A stretch of DNA of 64,000 nt from Capniomyces stellatus (GCA_001661515.1 LUVW01000010.1:599925-663924); one strand, 5' to 3'. Positions 1 through 12,847 are shown, numbered from the stretch's first letter. The notes: a model not told the origin generated them from the letters alone. Program-made: numbers and translations.

Positions 1-1183
1 CTGAACATTTTATTTTTTACTGTTATTGAAATTGAACATTTTAATTTATTAATTTTTTATTTATCGAACTCTTTTTTTTTTCTTCGTGAAAATCATTGAG
101 CAAAGCAATTAATCATCTCTTAAAAAACCCGAGGCCGTGACCAAAAAGGGTCAAAGTGGTGTTCAATGTACAATTTCATACTACTATTACTGGTTAACAC
201 GTCGAGTCGATTCAACTAAATCTGCGTTCAAATTTAAATAGTTGCTTTTCTTTCGAGGTTTTTGTACTAATCCACAGCGCTTTTGTGCAAAAAAAAACTG
301 TTCAACAGTTCTATTTCTTTTTTTGATGGGTCTTTTCTGCCTACTTTAAAACATCCCTGATCTCGTTACTTATTACAGCGACGTATTGATTTCAAATAAG
401 CAGAAAGATATCCAACCCCCTTCTCATTTGGACCAAACAAAAGGTGCAATTTCACATTTAGCCGTTTAGCATGAAATGTAGCGTAAAAAAATAGAAATAA
501 ATCGCAGTAAAATAAACCTTACCGAATTTAAGATGGTTCCGTGTATCATCATAGTTTATGCTAGAAAAAAAAAGTTTATCAATTTAAAATCCGTAAAACG
601 AATCGAAATAAATTGGACCAGTAACTACTTGGATTTATATAATACAATTACTTGAAATGCATTTTTATGTAATGGTATAACTCTTTTTATAGACCATATT
701 GGGTTTGATTTGAGAATAAACTTCATAAAGTAAATGGCTGCCTTTCTATCATTGCTGTTATTATTAAAGCTGCGAACTTGGAAACAACATTATTATTAAC
801 AACAAAAGCCTAGACATTTGCTGTGAAGCTTTCATATTAACAAATGGTGGTTTCAAGTCTTATTTTCTGTTATCAACCAAGTCAATAAAAAAAAGGAGCA
901 GATTAATAATGAAAAATAAACAGTCGAGTTAGATCCAACTCAAACAAGCTAACTAATCCAAAACTACGATGAAAAAAAAAATTCTAAACGTTTGACTGTA
1001 TCATGATCACCGAGTATTTAAATAGTGATATTGCCAAAAAAAATTTAATGATATTTAATCACAAGTCATTTATCTTAACGCTTTTATTTAGCAAGATCAC
1101 TTTTTACTGTTTGAAAAGCGCAATCAAACCAAAAAAAAAAAAAATTGAAAGAAAAAGCTTCCATTAAACCAAAAATATAAGAA
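1..1183. other. intergenic, nothing recognised
   Basis: AT-rich sequence with many A and T homopolymers upstream of the first cysteine-rich gene. I see no reading frame with a plausible start, no tRNA and no repeat of note. A short TATA-like stretch lies near 1014-1022, but I cannot tie it to a start site. Confidence 0.5.
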
Positions 1184-2275
1184 ATGAAGACTACTGCTAT
1201 CATCGCCTCAGTTTTACTAAGCCAGTCAAGTGCTCAAAAAGGTACAGTTTACTAGTTTACGTATGTATAAACGTTTAACCGGTGCGATTTCCACGTATAC
1301 TAAATTATCGCTTAGCCCAAACAGCAGGCAAGGCCTACGTGCAGAAAATTTAATTGGTTGATGTTTTAATAAAACCAAGTAGCCTGGGACATAACTCGCC
1401 TGCCTTTGACGGAAAGAACAGAGCTCTGCAACAGACAAGTAGCCATGTGTGTAACCAACTGCGGAGGGTCGCATCTTGCACCAAAGGTCAGTATACCATA
1501 GTTTGAGACTAGTACAATCAACCCAGTATATGTATCCGCTTGGGATTTCATTTTTCTGCATAAATGGGCCAACTTAACTTTTAATTTGACGGAAACCCGG
1601 TATCTATGAATAGGCATTCTGCAATGTTGAAACTCTGGGTTGGGGATGGTAAGTCATCCAACACAGTCGCGTCGTGTCTGTAGAATATTAATTATATATA
1701 TATATATATGCTCGATTTCAATGGTCAAATGATTGTCAAAAGCATTTAAATCCAGATAAATTGTATGTAATATGTGACGAATTAGCGGCTGTTTGCTATT
1801 TATACCTACAATAAATGCTTGGGATTGGCCTGTTGTTTCCAGAGACTGTATGGGCAACAGCCAAAGCTGCAAAGATGCGTGTGCATCTTCAAGCAGCTCT
1901 ATGTCCTGCGTGGCCGATTGCGAAAGCAAGTGGGCATGCAACACAAAGAACGCACCTGTATCCTACCTAGAAGTCGATACAGTTGATAACAAGCCAAATT
2001 ACAAGGGTCTTGACATTACTTATGCTGAAAAGAACCAAGACACCGAACCAAAGTCAAAGTCCACCACCACAGCATCAAAAGAAACAGCAACACAGGCCAC
2101 CACAAAGTCCACACAAACATCATCAAACACCTCAGACAAAGACGCAGAAACGTCAGAGAAATTCACTAAAGACGATGCATTGGCTAAAGGATCGTCACTA
2201 TCAAAGTACTCTGGTTCAAACCTGACTTACTCCATGCTTCTAATTTCCTCTGTCTTATTAGCAGCCAATTTATAA
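1184..2275 (+). CDS. secreted cysteine-rich, probably GPI-anchored wall protein (copy 1)
   Basis: Four exons: 1184-1241, 1380-1486, 1614-1648, 1786-2275; 229 residues. The first 18 residues form a signal peptide (MKTTAIIASVLLSQSSAQ). The body carries a Trp-Asp-Ile-Thr-x-Leu-Pro motif and then spaced cysteines (CNRQVAMCVTNCGG, AFCNVETLGWGCGC, RDCMGNSQSCKDAC, CVADCESKWACN), which resembles the fungal DUF7707-type extracellular domain. A Ser/Thr/Lys-rich tail follows and the protein ends in a hydrophobic stretch (YSMLLISSVLLAANL), the pattern of a GPI-anchor signal. The intron phases join cleanly and the product aligns along its length with the tandem copy at 3672-4556, which supports the model. 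The role is inferred as a cell-surface or wall protein; no enzymatic motif is visible. The family name is from the cysteine pattern only. Confidence 0.82.
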
Positions 2276-3671
2276 GTCATTTATCTTAAATATTTTTAAA
2301 TTTGCGAGCTTCACTTTCTTGATTAATATATATATACCAGTTGTTTTTCCAACTTAATAAAGACAACTTTGTAAGGTTTATTTGTTTTTTTATATCTTTG
2401 TTGAATCACATTAAATGATTATAAATACATAAGCCTTGCCTGCTAGTCTGTTAAAGGGGGTGCACAATATTAATAAGTGTGATGAACTTCTTGACAAAAC
2501 ACTGTCCGGTATGTAAAGCTGGTGCATTTTTGGGGTCTTGAATTTTATCCACGAATTACAAAAAAGAGATGAAGAAATCATTGAACTCAATCATGCCATC
2601 TCAATAGTAGAGTGATCGTAGTTGTATTTGGAGAGTTCTAATAGGAGCAAACTTTTTTGCATTGTAAAGCGCATTTGCTATTAGTTACAGAGGAAGCCCT
2701 TTATTTGCCAAGTCGATCTAATTCTTTTAGAGTGTTGGTGATAGATAGATTGTAAACTGTCAAGTGGGATCAAGTACTAACATCCTTGGCCAATTGGGTT
2801 CGATGCAAACAACCTGTTCAAAATCAACTGGGTTATTCTTCTCAATTTCAAACAACAATGAGCACTAATCAAACCAAACCAAACCAAACCAAACCAAACC
2901 AAACCAAACCAAACCAAACCAAACCAGACTAAACCAAATCAAACCAAACTGAGCTAAACCAAACTGAGCTAAACCAAACCAAACTGAGCTAAACCAAACC
3001 AAACTGGATGGATTGAGAAATAGAAACAATAAAACAAAATTGACTAATAGAACTTGAAAAAAATCATACCTACTAGTTGGGCTAGCCCAAAAATGTGTAT
3101 ATGCTTAGCCAATTATTGACACCAAAGTAATCCAAACAATCAAAAGTAATCAGGGCCGTATAGCATCAATTGTTTATTCTGTATCCATTGCGTTTTAATT
3201 ACTCGAATATATTTAAACCCCAAAATAAATATTTGAACAAGTGTACCAAGAGTGAAATTCAAAATCGCTCTATTTTAAGGATCAATCCAGTAAATTACCA
3301 AAATTTCGGGCTATAATAGTAAACAAAGCGATTCGATGTAGTATAATTTAACTTGTTTGTTTATATGCAACAGCTAATAAATCAAGTTCAAATGACTCAG
3401 TCTCTTAAGTTACCCAAATTAAAATGGCAATCAAAGATACTATCACATTTCAATAAAAAAAACAAAGATACTGTCACCAAGTTGGTTAAATGTGGTAGAA
3501 ATACCCAAAGCAGGTATAAACCGTTGTTTAATACCAGAACCGCTAAAGAAAACAAGGCCTTATAAATACACAAAAGCTCCTTTAATCTCTCTATCCCTTG
3601 ATAAAGTTAAAAACCAGCACAAAATAATCCAAACTATACACAACTTATTAATTAGAAAAAGCAAAGACACA
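2276..3671. other. intergenic between tandem paralogs
   Basis: No convincing gene. It contains the CAAAC pentamer array at 2870-3005. Open frames at 3353-3565 and 3492-3827 have no recognisable content; the second overlaps the true start of copy 2 in another frame. Confidence 0.5.
2870..3005. repeat. CAAAC pentanucleotide microsatellite
   Basis: About eleven perfect CAAAC units (2870 to about 2926) decay into a longer imperfect unit that alternates AAACC with CTGAGCTAAACC to about 3005. It lies between the two cysteine-rich paralogs. Confidence 0.9.
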
Positions 3672-4556
3672 ATGAAGCTATTAATCACACTATCAGGTTT
3701 ACTATGGGCAGCCAACTCACAGCTGGGTAAGTTGTATAATGTATACCGAATGGGCCAACACACCCAACTTGCACACTTTTACGTATTTTTTTACTTACAG
3801 CACCATTACTTGCGATTGAAACTGTAGCTCCATGGGATATCACAAAGCTTCCACAAGGCGATAGAACCAATATATGCAATCTTCAAGTCAAGACATGTAT
3901 TAATGACTGCGGTGGGGTGGCATCAACCCCAAAGGTACGTTTATGACCACTACTACCAACGCCAAGATTATTGCGGAACAGACTAGTGTTTATATTGTAT
4001 TAATGTCACAACCAACACTCTAATTATAAACACAACACCCTAATTATAAAACCAAATAACCATAAATAAAACTATTGTGAATTAGGCATTTTGTAACCCC
4101 GAAACGATGGGGTGGGGCTGTGGCTGCTTACTACGAACACCAAACACACCGATTTGGAATTACCCCGTGGTCGCAAGAGACTGTCAGGGTAGACTGCAGC
4201 ACTGTCTAGATGCATGTTTTGTAGAAGAAAAGGGTGCACAAGGTTGCTATGCAAGATGCTACAGAGAGTACGTATGTAACACTAAGGACTCGCCACTTTC
4301 TTACCTTGAAGTTGACGAAATAAAGTCTACGCCTGCTTACACTGGCCCATTTGTCACATATGCCGGAAATATACCTGGGACAAACACTCCAGCGTCTAAG
4401 CCAGGCGACAAAGTACCTGAAGCGAATACAAGTGGTGGTAATACGGGGGATTCTGGACCTAAGCCAGTCAAGAGTAGCGTAGAAAAGAGTGCTTACATGA
4501 CACAATGCTCGTTGGCATTGATGTTTAGCGCTTCCTTGTTTGCTGCGTTGTATTGA
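3672..4556 (+). CDS. secreted cysteine-rich, probably GPI-anchored wall protein (copy 2)
   Basis: Three exons: 3672-3726, 3801-3934, 4086-4556; 219 residues. The signal peptide is MKLLITLSGLLWAANSQ. The domain repeats the pattern of the upstream copy: APWDITKLP, CNLQVKTCINDCGG, AFCNPETMGWGCGC, YPVVARDCQGRLQHCLDAC and YVCNTKDSPLSYLEVDE. A Gly/Pro/Thr/Lys-rich linker leads to a hydrophobic C-terminus (CSLALMFSASLFAALY) fitting a GPI signal. The first two introns sit at the same positions and phases as in copy 1, but the third intron of copy 1 is absent here: the GWGCGC segment is continuous. The pair is therefore a tandem duplication. Function is inferred as a wall or surface protein of the DUF7707-like type. 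Confidence 0.83.
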
Positions 4557-4920
4557 AGAGTACCATACTCTTGTCTGTCAGTCAATTTTACTTTATCTTA
4601 TCTTGAATAATTTGCTGTGTTTTTTTACTTTGGAAGCGATTAGAAACGTTTCAATAAATTCATACTTTTTTAAATAAAAACAATAACATTGCAATAAACA
4701 GAGCACATGTTGTTTTTGAAAAGAATTTGGTATGTGCAAACAACTATGCTAGACCAAAAAGTAATAATAATAATAAGAGGGTGTAACTTCAGGCTTTTTC
4801 ACGCTGTAATATCACGATACTAACCAGATTTTTTTATTAGTAGCTAAAGAGTGCCACAATACACATACAAAAAAAACATCGATATCAGTGTACAAATAGA
4901 CCCAAACACAGTAACAATTT
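4557..4920. other. convergent intergenic spacer
   Basis: 3' flanks of the cysteine-rich copy 2 (+) and the UFD1-type gene (-). It holds AT-rich sequence with AATAAA-like signals and nothing else that I can recognise. Confidence 0.5.
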
Positions 4921-7817
4921 CTACTGGCCAAAGGGTGCGTTGATATCAAGCCAGCGCTTAGCATTGGTGATATCGTTTCTAGACACGCTTAGAGCCAAAG
5001 AGATCCACTCTGTTTTATAGAACCTGGCGTTGTTGTATGATATCGCAATTTCACACATAAGTTGATCGACAAGCAGCATGTGAGTATGTGTAGCCTTATC
5101 AACGCACAAGTTCAGACTAAATAATCAAAATCAATATCAAAAGCAGCAGTAGCAGTAGCAAAATGTTAGTAACAGACAGTACGCTTGGAAACAGACCAAG
5201 ACTTGCGCATAAAAACAACAATAATAACATTGGTACTGGTAGTTTAACCAGGCAAGAGACATTATGTACTGGGGGTATAGTATAGGATTCAAGAATCAAC
5301 TTACCTTATGCCAGGCTTGGAATCTGCAGTATTTTTAGTGGGGTTTGCTGATAGTATTGGGGCGATTTTCTGAATGAGCGGAACCAGCCGGGTTGCAGCT
5401 TCAGTGGCATTTAGCGGGGATTTGTTAGAAGTTGCGCACTGAGGATTCAGACACCAGGAGTTGCCGCAGCCATTAACCATTTGTGAGTGGATGGTGCGCA
5501 CTAAACGCTGCATCAACAGCTTGTTTCCCTCATCACTTTGCGATACGTAGAATGGAACAAAGCACTTTGAGCACAAACCGAGTGGGTTCCTTTGGGTATC
5601 AGACAAAGCGCCGAGTATACCCGCAGCACTGGAATTGAGACCAGGACTGCTGCTGCTGTTTCCTGGTGTGTTTGAAATGTTGCACAAATATGACATAACA
5701 ACTTTAGAAACCGAGCCAGCCATTGGCAGTGCACACTGAGTGTTTGTGCATATATTGTAGGGTACAGGCAGCGAATGTTTTATTGCATTGTGTGAGGCCA
5801 TATGTACTTGGACGTTTCGAAGCTGGACGTTTCTTGAGCAAATGTTGCACCGGATTGTTCGACTGCTGCAATACGACTCGTGTTCTCTATATCCGCCCAA
5901 CAAATCATCGGCCCGCAAAGATGCCTGACCTTGCCGCACGTGGGTGTGGCAGAACCTACAGCAGATGATTTTGTCTGGGCAGTCTGAACCTCGATGCTTT
6001 GACAGGTCTGTAATTGAGGTAAACACGCCAAACTCTGGGCATGCAGGGCATTTGAACTCGCCGTGGAAATAGTAGCTGTGCTTCTTTACGTCTTCAAAGT
6101 CGCCATAAAACTCGCAATCGCTGCAATGCATATGTTTATTCAGGTCAAAGTCTTGTTTTTTCATCACAGTACGGCATATCTTACAAGCATAGTTGTTACG
6201 GAAACAGAATGCCTCGTGTGTCCTAACCCTATCTTTGGAAACCATACTATTACAATTTCCACAGGCTACAAGTTCCGAGTCTGTATCTATGACCATGTCA
6301 CTTTGGCTTTTATCGCCAAGTCCCCCGCCTTCAACAAATGCTGTGCCACTCTCATGCTTTTTGGTCTCGGAAACCTTTTCAACTCGGACTACCACTTTGG
6401 CTTCGTCGGCCCCGTAGCTTCTGACTAGAACCGAGTACATATTACCGTCCTCCGGTCCAAAGTCTGCCCTTTCGATCTCTATTTTTCTACTTTTATTTGT
6501 TGGGCCTGAAAAATCGCTTTTGTTAAAGTCTATTATAGAAGGTTTATTTGCCCCGCTATTCCCGAGCAGATCTATTTAAAAATACACCACATTCACAGGA
6601 GTTGTAGTTGTAGTTGTAGTTGTAGTTGTAGTTGTAGTTTAATTTAGCCAGTCTATGCACAAACCTATACCAACACATTACTTTTGTATATCGGTCGCAA
6701 AAAAATGTGTAAACCTAACCGCACCCTTACCAATATCTCCACTCAAGCACTCTACCGAAAAGAGTATCGACTCGTCAACGTCCAGTGACTCGTAGTCCGA
6801 GCTACTTAGTTTCAAAATATACCAAATAGGCTTGTCCAAGTTGGCTGTGCCCTTAACCTCATCACCCACCTTTATATCCTTTCCATTATCTTGGCCGTCT
6901 TCATAGTGACCTAAAGAATCCTCAGCACCAGAGGTAAATCTCATCTCTTTAGTGCGGAACAAAATGTCCACCGTCAAGTCGGTATCTACTATGTCTACCG
7001 ACTTGGAAGGCGCCAAGCTCATAACCTTAAACTTGTACTCCAAAGCCCCTATCGGCAAGACCACTGTCTGGTTCTCTACCAATGCCGTCAAGCTTTTTCT
7101 TAGATGCGCCTCCAATGTCGAGCGAATATTTGGTATCGACTTATCCAATTCTGTAAAAAACTCAATTTTTGCAAACCTGCCCTTCTCTAGCTTTTCATAC
7201 TCTAGCTCTATAGTCTCTCCCTCACACACACCCAACTCCTGCATTATCCATCCTGGTACTCCAACAGTCCCTTCCTCTGAGCTAAACTCCTTGACTCCAA
7301 CACACAAGCTTTCGCAGCTACTCAAGTCTTGATCCATGTTGCTCTTGCCTGCCACACAACCTTTTTTAATTCTAAAAGTTAAGGGCGAAGGTATAACCAG
7401 GTTCTTCAAATCCACAGCAGTGCTCTTGTCAGCAAAGTTGTTACCAAATATCTCATTACTAAGCCCAGGCTCATTCCCTGCTTCACCTTCGCTTTCTTCC
7501 GAGTCTGATTCAGATACTGGATCTATGGTTTCGTCTTTTTTGCCTTTCTCTCCATCGCCTCCACCTCTGTTCGCCTTTTCTTTGTTATTAGGCCTGGGAT
7601 TAGTTGACCCTCCTGTCCAAGACATTTTTTGTCTTTGTTTTAAAATTCGTCGGTCATTTTCAAGTCTCCTCTCCCTTGTTTTTTTGCCAAGCTCGCCAGC
7701 CTCCTTTTGAAAATAAGCTATCAATTCCTCCAACATTGAATGTGGAAGCAGCAATTTGTCCGTATACTTGAGACTCTCGTGGCTTTTAATGCTAGTTAAT
7801 GTTTTAGTGAATTTCAT
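4921..7817 (-). CDS. fungal UFD1-domain protein with C-terminal zinc fingers
   Basis: Three exons on the minus strand: 7817-6731, 6571-5305, 5116-4921; 849 residues. Residues about 18-30 (DKLLLPHSMLEEL) and about 145-300 (LTFRIKKGC, GVKEFSSEEGTVGVPGWIM, then the segment ending in TDLTVDILF) match the UFD1 double-psi-barrel domain, which serves ubiquitin recognition beside Cdc48/p97. An acidic, Lys-rich insert of about 110 residues splits this domain. From about residue 465 come TRAF-type/C2H2 zinc fingers (ACGNCNSMV, FCFRNNYACKIC and further Cys/His pairs), then the Cys-rich NICTNTQC, GLCSKC and CGNSWC motifs and a helical tail ending in ARWL-like KRWLDINAP. This order matches the large ubiquitin fusion degradation proteins of filamentous fungi rather than short yeast Ufd1. 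Donor GTAAGG at 6730 and GTAAGT at 5304 keep frame. Role: ubiquitin-dependent proteolysis, inferred from family. Confidence 0.9.
6601..6640. repeat. GTAGTT hexamer array inside UFD1-gene intron 1
   Basis: Between six and seven tandem GTAGTT units lie in the 159-nt first intron of the minus-strand UFD1-type gene, about 30 nt upstream of its acceptor. Confidence 0.9.
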
Positions 7818-8375
7818 TATTCCTGTACTGTTACAAACCTGAAGTTATCTTACTATTCACTACTCTTCTATAAGCTCCAACAAAAGTCACTTGGTTTCTC
7901 CGGCTCTGTTTTGTAGTCAAGGAGAAATTCTTTTTTTTTTGTAAGGTCGTGGAGTTGATAAGCTGTTTATTAAGTTATAAATAACAGACTTTATGAATTG
8001 CAACGTTGCTTTTTTAACTCTATTTTTGCTTTATTTTTGTTCAAATTGCCTTAATTAGCGAGTAATAATAAGCTTTTTTTTGGTTCAATTCTGAAGGTTT
8101 AATTAGAACCTAGAGCTAATTAAATCCTAAAGCAAATCAAAAAATGAGTTAGCTTCAACCGAATCAAACCTAGCGAGTAACAAGTATTTGCAAAAGTAAA
8201 AAAAAAAAAAGTAAAGCAAATCTGAACTTAATCGATTGCTTTTGTTAAGCACAAGTAAAACAAAATAAACATGGCTGATATACATTTTCAAAGATAAACT
8301 TGAAAGTTCAAACATCAATAAATCGCCCTTTGTCCCAAGTATCAATCAAAAACATTACAAAAAAAAAGTTTCAAA
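7818..8375. promoter_or_regulatory. divergent promoter region of the UFD1-type gene and GUF1
   Basis: 558 bp separate the start codons of the minus-strand UFD1-type gene and plus-strand GUF1, so both promoters must lie here. The sequence is AT-rich with A and T runs. I recognise no specific factor site. The annotation rests on gene orientation only. Confidence 0.5.
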
Positions 8376-11300
8376 ATGCTGGCTGCTAGCTTTATTCGCA
8401 AAGCAAAGCCCTTGAGTAACAACAGAGCAGCGATTAAAGGACGTTTGTTTAAAGAGTACAGCTCTACAAACACCATATCGACGCGCAATAAACTCATACT
8501 AAATGGTTCCTGGTATAATATTTCAAAGTGCAAATATGGCAATGGGGTTGGAATTGCAGCCACAGCCGCTAGTAAAAGTATTAGAGTTTCTGGAATTAGA
8601 GGCTTTGCGAGCAAGCCTATACAAATCATTGTAAGTTTCATGACTGCGTTCTCTCGAATTATCATACCGCTTTTGTTGCTAATTTCATTACTTTACTGTT
8701 TAAATTAATAACTCTAACAAAACGAAATGGCCGTCAATTAACAATAGAGAGATAACGAATATGACACATTTGATATGAAGGGCTACGAAACCGATATGAT
8801 ACGGAATTTTAGTATTATAGCACATATCGATCATGGTAAAAGCACTTTGGCTGATCGATTGCTAGAATTCACAGGCAAGTACTGTTAAACAGTTGAAATG
8901 ATCTCGTGTGAAGCCAATAAGCTAAAATGAGTTAAATCGACAACTTTTGAATAGGGACGATATCCAAGGAAGACAAAAACCAACAGGTTTTAGACAAATT
9001 GCCAGTTGAGCGACAAAGAGGAATCACCGTTAAAGCGCAGACTGCATCGATGTTCTATACATACAAAGATAAAAGATACTTGATAAACCTAATCGATACA
9101 CCGGTAACTTTCCAACACCAGTTTAATACTGACAGCATGTGTCTTGAGCGAAACAATGCCGTCTAATGGGTTCTAAAACGCGCTATCCAACCCTATTCGC
9201 AATGAAAATACAGAGAGATAATTCCAGCAGATATTTGGTACTGAGTAAAGTGTTGTTTTTGATTAAATTAGGGACATGTTGATTTTAGCTACGAAGTTTC
9301 CAGGTCTTTGTCGGCTTGCCAAGGGACAATATTATTGGTTGACGCGGCTCAAGGAATTCAGGCACAAACTGTTGCAAATTTTTACCTTGCTTTTAGCCAG
9401 AATCTGGTTATCATCCCCATCCTCAACAAAGTATGTAATCGTCGTATCCTGGACTGACCCATATATTGTGACTGCTACTGCGCCTGATATCAACGTATAT
9501 TTTATGCCTTTTATTATTGCTGTTATTATTTTTTTTTCTTTCTGGGGTAATGCCTTTTTAAAACTCTAGAACTTTGAATTCACAATATATTTTTTTAGGT
9601 GGATTTACCTGGGGCTGATCCAGAGAAGGTAGAGAGGCAATTGAATACAACGTTTGAGTTCGAAACTAAGGATATGATAAGAGTAAGAATGCGAATAAAG
9701 TATACTATGGCCACTTGAACTATTAAAATCAAATTAAACTGGTTTGGGCTATGTTGGGCTGAGTTGGGTTGAATCAAGCTGGTTTGAGTTTGGTTGAATT
9801 TGGTTGAATCTCAACACAATATCAGCCCCACTAAGTTTGGCATTTTAAGTATTGTAACACGTTTAACACGGATGTTTATTGGAATTGAAATAGATCTCGG
9901 CAAAATCAGGACTTAACATTGACCAGGTGCTAAACGCAGTGATAGAGCAGCTGCCAGCGTAAGTGGGCAACAGTCTGTACATCTCTTTTTTTTCCTTAAA
10001 AAAAAGAAAAATTCAGGACATCAAATTTTGTTAATACTTGCTTATGTAAACTTTCACCATAGTAATTGAACTTCAACTGAATATATTTTAGGCCTCAAGG
10101 GAAAAGTAGCAAGCCATTAAAGGCGTTGCTTTTTGATACTTGGTATGATACATATGCAGGAGTAATCTGCTTAGTGTCCGTTGTCGATGGATGTGTGAAG
10201 CGAGGAGACAAAATAGTGTCAGCACACACAGGCGAAAAGTACGAGGTCTCTCAAGTGGGAATTATGTCACCGGATCTCAAAAAAACAGAAACTTTGTAAG
10301 AGAACTTCATAAAAAAACGTAATTGGGTGTACCTTGTTCACCCTTTTATCTGCAATGGAGAATAACCGAATATGGCACTATTCGGGTTGGCAAATAACAA
10401 CGACACTCCCACCAACTTTATTTTATTTACAATTTTTTTTTTTTTGGTTTTGTTGGTTTGGATGAAATTATAGAAATGCTGGCCAAGTGGGGTACTTGGT
10501 ATGTAGCATGAAATCAATTGCGGAAGCGCATGTGGGCGATACTTTTCACCTGCTCAAACACCCTGTCGAGCCATTGCCTGGATTTAAGCAGCCAAAACCC
10601 ATGGTCTTTGCTGGGCTGTTTCCAAGCGATACAAGCGACTTTGAAAGGCTGCAGGAGGCAATCGACCAGCTTACATTAAACGACTCTAGTGTATCAGTGA
10701 ATAAAGAGAATAGGTAGTCTTTGTTGCCTACTACTAGCAAGAAGAGTTTTAAATGAATACAACAATGCACGTATGCCATTGCTGCATTTCAATACTGAAC
10801 TGGGTTTACCCCACTCTTGAACCTAATCCTAACTCTAACCCATTGTTTTATTTTTATTTTTATGAATGTAGTAATGCTCTGGGCCAAGGGTGGCGTCTTG
10901 GTTTCTTGGGAACACTGCATATGGACGTTTTTAGACAAAGACTTGAAGAAGAGTATGACGTGCAGGTGATTCTCAGTCATCCAACTGTTCCGTATAAAGG
11001 TATTTTATTAGATTCGACTGTGCTTTTGCTAAATTTTAAACTCGCTCACCGAAACTCCACGTGATAATCAAACTCCTACTACCCTTTCTAACGTATCTGA
11101 CATTTCCTTTTTATTGCTTGGAACAAATAGTTGTGGAAACGCAAGGGGGAATAGAGTCAAAAACATTTTACATCAAAAGCCCGGTTGATTTTCCCGACCG
11201 TAGCAAACTTGGGCTAAAAATGGCAAATATAATGGAGCCCTATGTCATGGCAACTATAATAGTACCAGAAGAATATCTCGGTCAAACACTAAAACTATGC

Positions 11301-12497
11301 AGCGTAATACTTGAACCATACAATACACCTCTTCAACAATTTAATTCTTCTACCGAATTTTGACTCATTATTGTTCCATTTGAGCTCAAGTTTGCCACAT
11401 TCGCTTTTCTAACCAAAATAGTTCCTTTATTATTAAATATCTTGTTATAGATGTATAGGGGGAATCTAGTCAACCACATCTATATCGACGAGACACGTGT
11501 AATGGTTAAAGCCAGACTCCCAACAGCGGAGATAGTCACAGATTTCTACGACAAATTGAAATCACACTCATCTGGGTTTGCAAGGTAATTTTAACAACTA
11601 GTTTTTATACTCGGTTCGACTGAATCACAAGTTATTTATGGCTTAACTTATTGATTTCTCTTTATTCTTATTACCATTTTATACGAAAAAAAAAACAGTT
11701 TGGACTATGAAGAGGACGGATATGAGGATGCAGATCTTGTAAAGATGGAGGTTTTGATTAACACTGAACCTGTTGACGCGCTGGCAGCTGTGATGCACAG
11801 GTCCAGAGTAGAGTCTTCAGGTCGTAGCATTGCTAAGCGACTGAAAGATCTTGTTACAAGGTAAGATGTTTTATTTGGTTATTTGTGTTTGAGCAAACGT
11901 GGTTTGCTGAGCACCCTTACTACTACCGCAGCTGCTGTTTTCGCCACTGTTTCCACTGTTGTTGCTACTATAGTCAAAAACAATGATTTATACACAGAAC
12001 AAAGGTGGAGTAAATTTCAACTTTGATACTTTTCAACAATATAGGCAGCTATTTGAAATAACTATCCAAACCACAGCAAATGGAAAAGTCATAGCTAGAG
12101 AAACGTAAGTACTGCTATATATCTCGCTACTGTCGTGTTTAATTTGCTTGGGTTTTACAAAGTACTGCTAATCTTGATTGTCATCCACTAACAACTGATG
12201 TTCTGATGCTACTGTTTAATAGTATTAAACCGTTGAGGAAAAATGTCACTGCCAAATGTGTAAGTTTAACAAATGATTTGTGTTTTAGCAATATGTAAGA
12301 TACTCTGGTATAAAAATCAGCAAACCATACTAACAACTGCGTTTAAAATGGTGTTTTACTAGTATGGCGGTGACGTTACTAGAAAAATGAAGCTTCTGAA
12401 CCGTCAAAAGGAAGCCAAAAAACGATTGAAGGTTATCGGTCGTGTTGAAATTCCTCACGAAGCTTTTATAACCCTGCTAACCAAAGACCAAGTCTGA
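8376..12497 (+). CDS. GUF1: mitochondrial translation factor GUF1 (LepA/EF4)
   Basis: Fifteen exons: 8376-8630, 8748-8874, 8955-9103, 9272-9430, 9599-9682, 9894-9958, 10092-10295, 10474-10713, 10872-10999, 11131-11303, 11451-11584, 11699-11860, 12045-12104, 12223-12259, 12363-12497; 703 residues, near the family length plus a leader. The first ~85 residues are basic and Ser-rich, a mitochondrial presequence. GTPase motifs are [11 protein letters not shown] (G1, ~108), the switch I segment [20 protein letters not shown] (G3, ~174) and PILNKVDLP (G4, ~226). The EF4 core follows: [47 protein letters not shown], and the C-terminal [14 protein letters not shown]...IPHEAF. EF4 back-translocates or remodels stalled mitoribosomes. 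The exon 2 donor reads GC (GCAAGT), not GT; homology forces this junction. All other junctions are GT-AG. Confidence 0.96.
9745..9825. repeat. GGTTGGGCT/GGTTGAAT-type imperfect repeat in GUF1 intron 5
   Basis: A run of degenerate units based on TGGGTTGA and TGGTTTGAG fills part of the intron between exons 5 and 6 of GUF1. No coding or regulatory role is visible. Confidence 0.5.
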
Positions 12498-12847
12498 CAC
12501 ACTCGTCCCTTGTGGATTTTTTTTACATTTCCTATTTTAAGCTTTACCTTTAGATATACATTTTGTCGTTGCTATATTTCACTACTACCAATAACACTTT
12601 ACAATTAATGTTGTTAAAATGTCCGAATTTAGATCCTTGTAATCGATTGGCTTGCACTAGTAGTGGTTTTAAAGTCGCAAATACGAGCGATTACTAACTA
12701 CTGATTGACAAAAAAAAAAAAAAAGAAACACTGTCTGCATTTGAGTTTGGGCTGTGCAAAGATATCCCTTGTTGTTTTATTTAGAGTAAAACAGAAACAA
12801 AAAAATGAAAATGAAAATGAAGATAAATGTAAAATGATGTAATAAAT
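12498..12847. other. convergent intergenic spacer
   Basis: 3' flanks of GUF1 (+) and the acid phosphatase gene (-). AT-rich, with an A-run near 12711-12724; nothing else recognised. Confidence 0.5.

Noticed and set aside
2870..3005. Telomere-like or CRISPR-like array
   Set aside because: The CAAAC unit has no spacers, is internal to the window and degenerates; it is a simple microsatellite.
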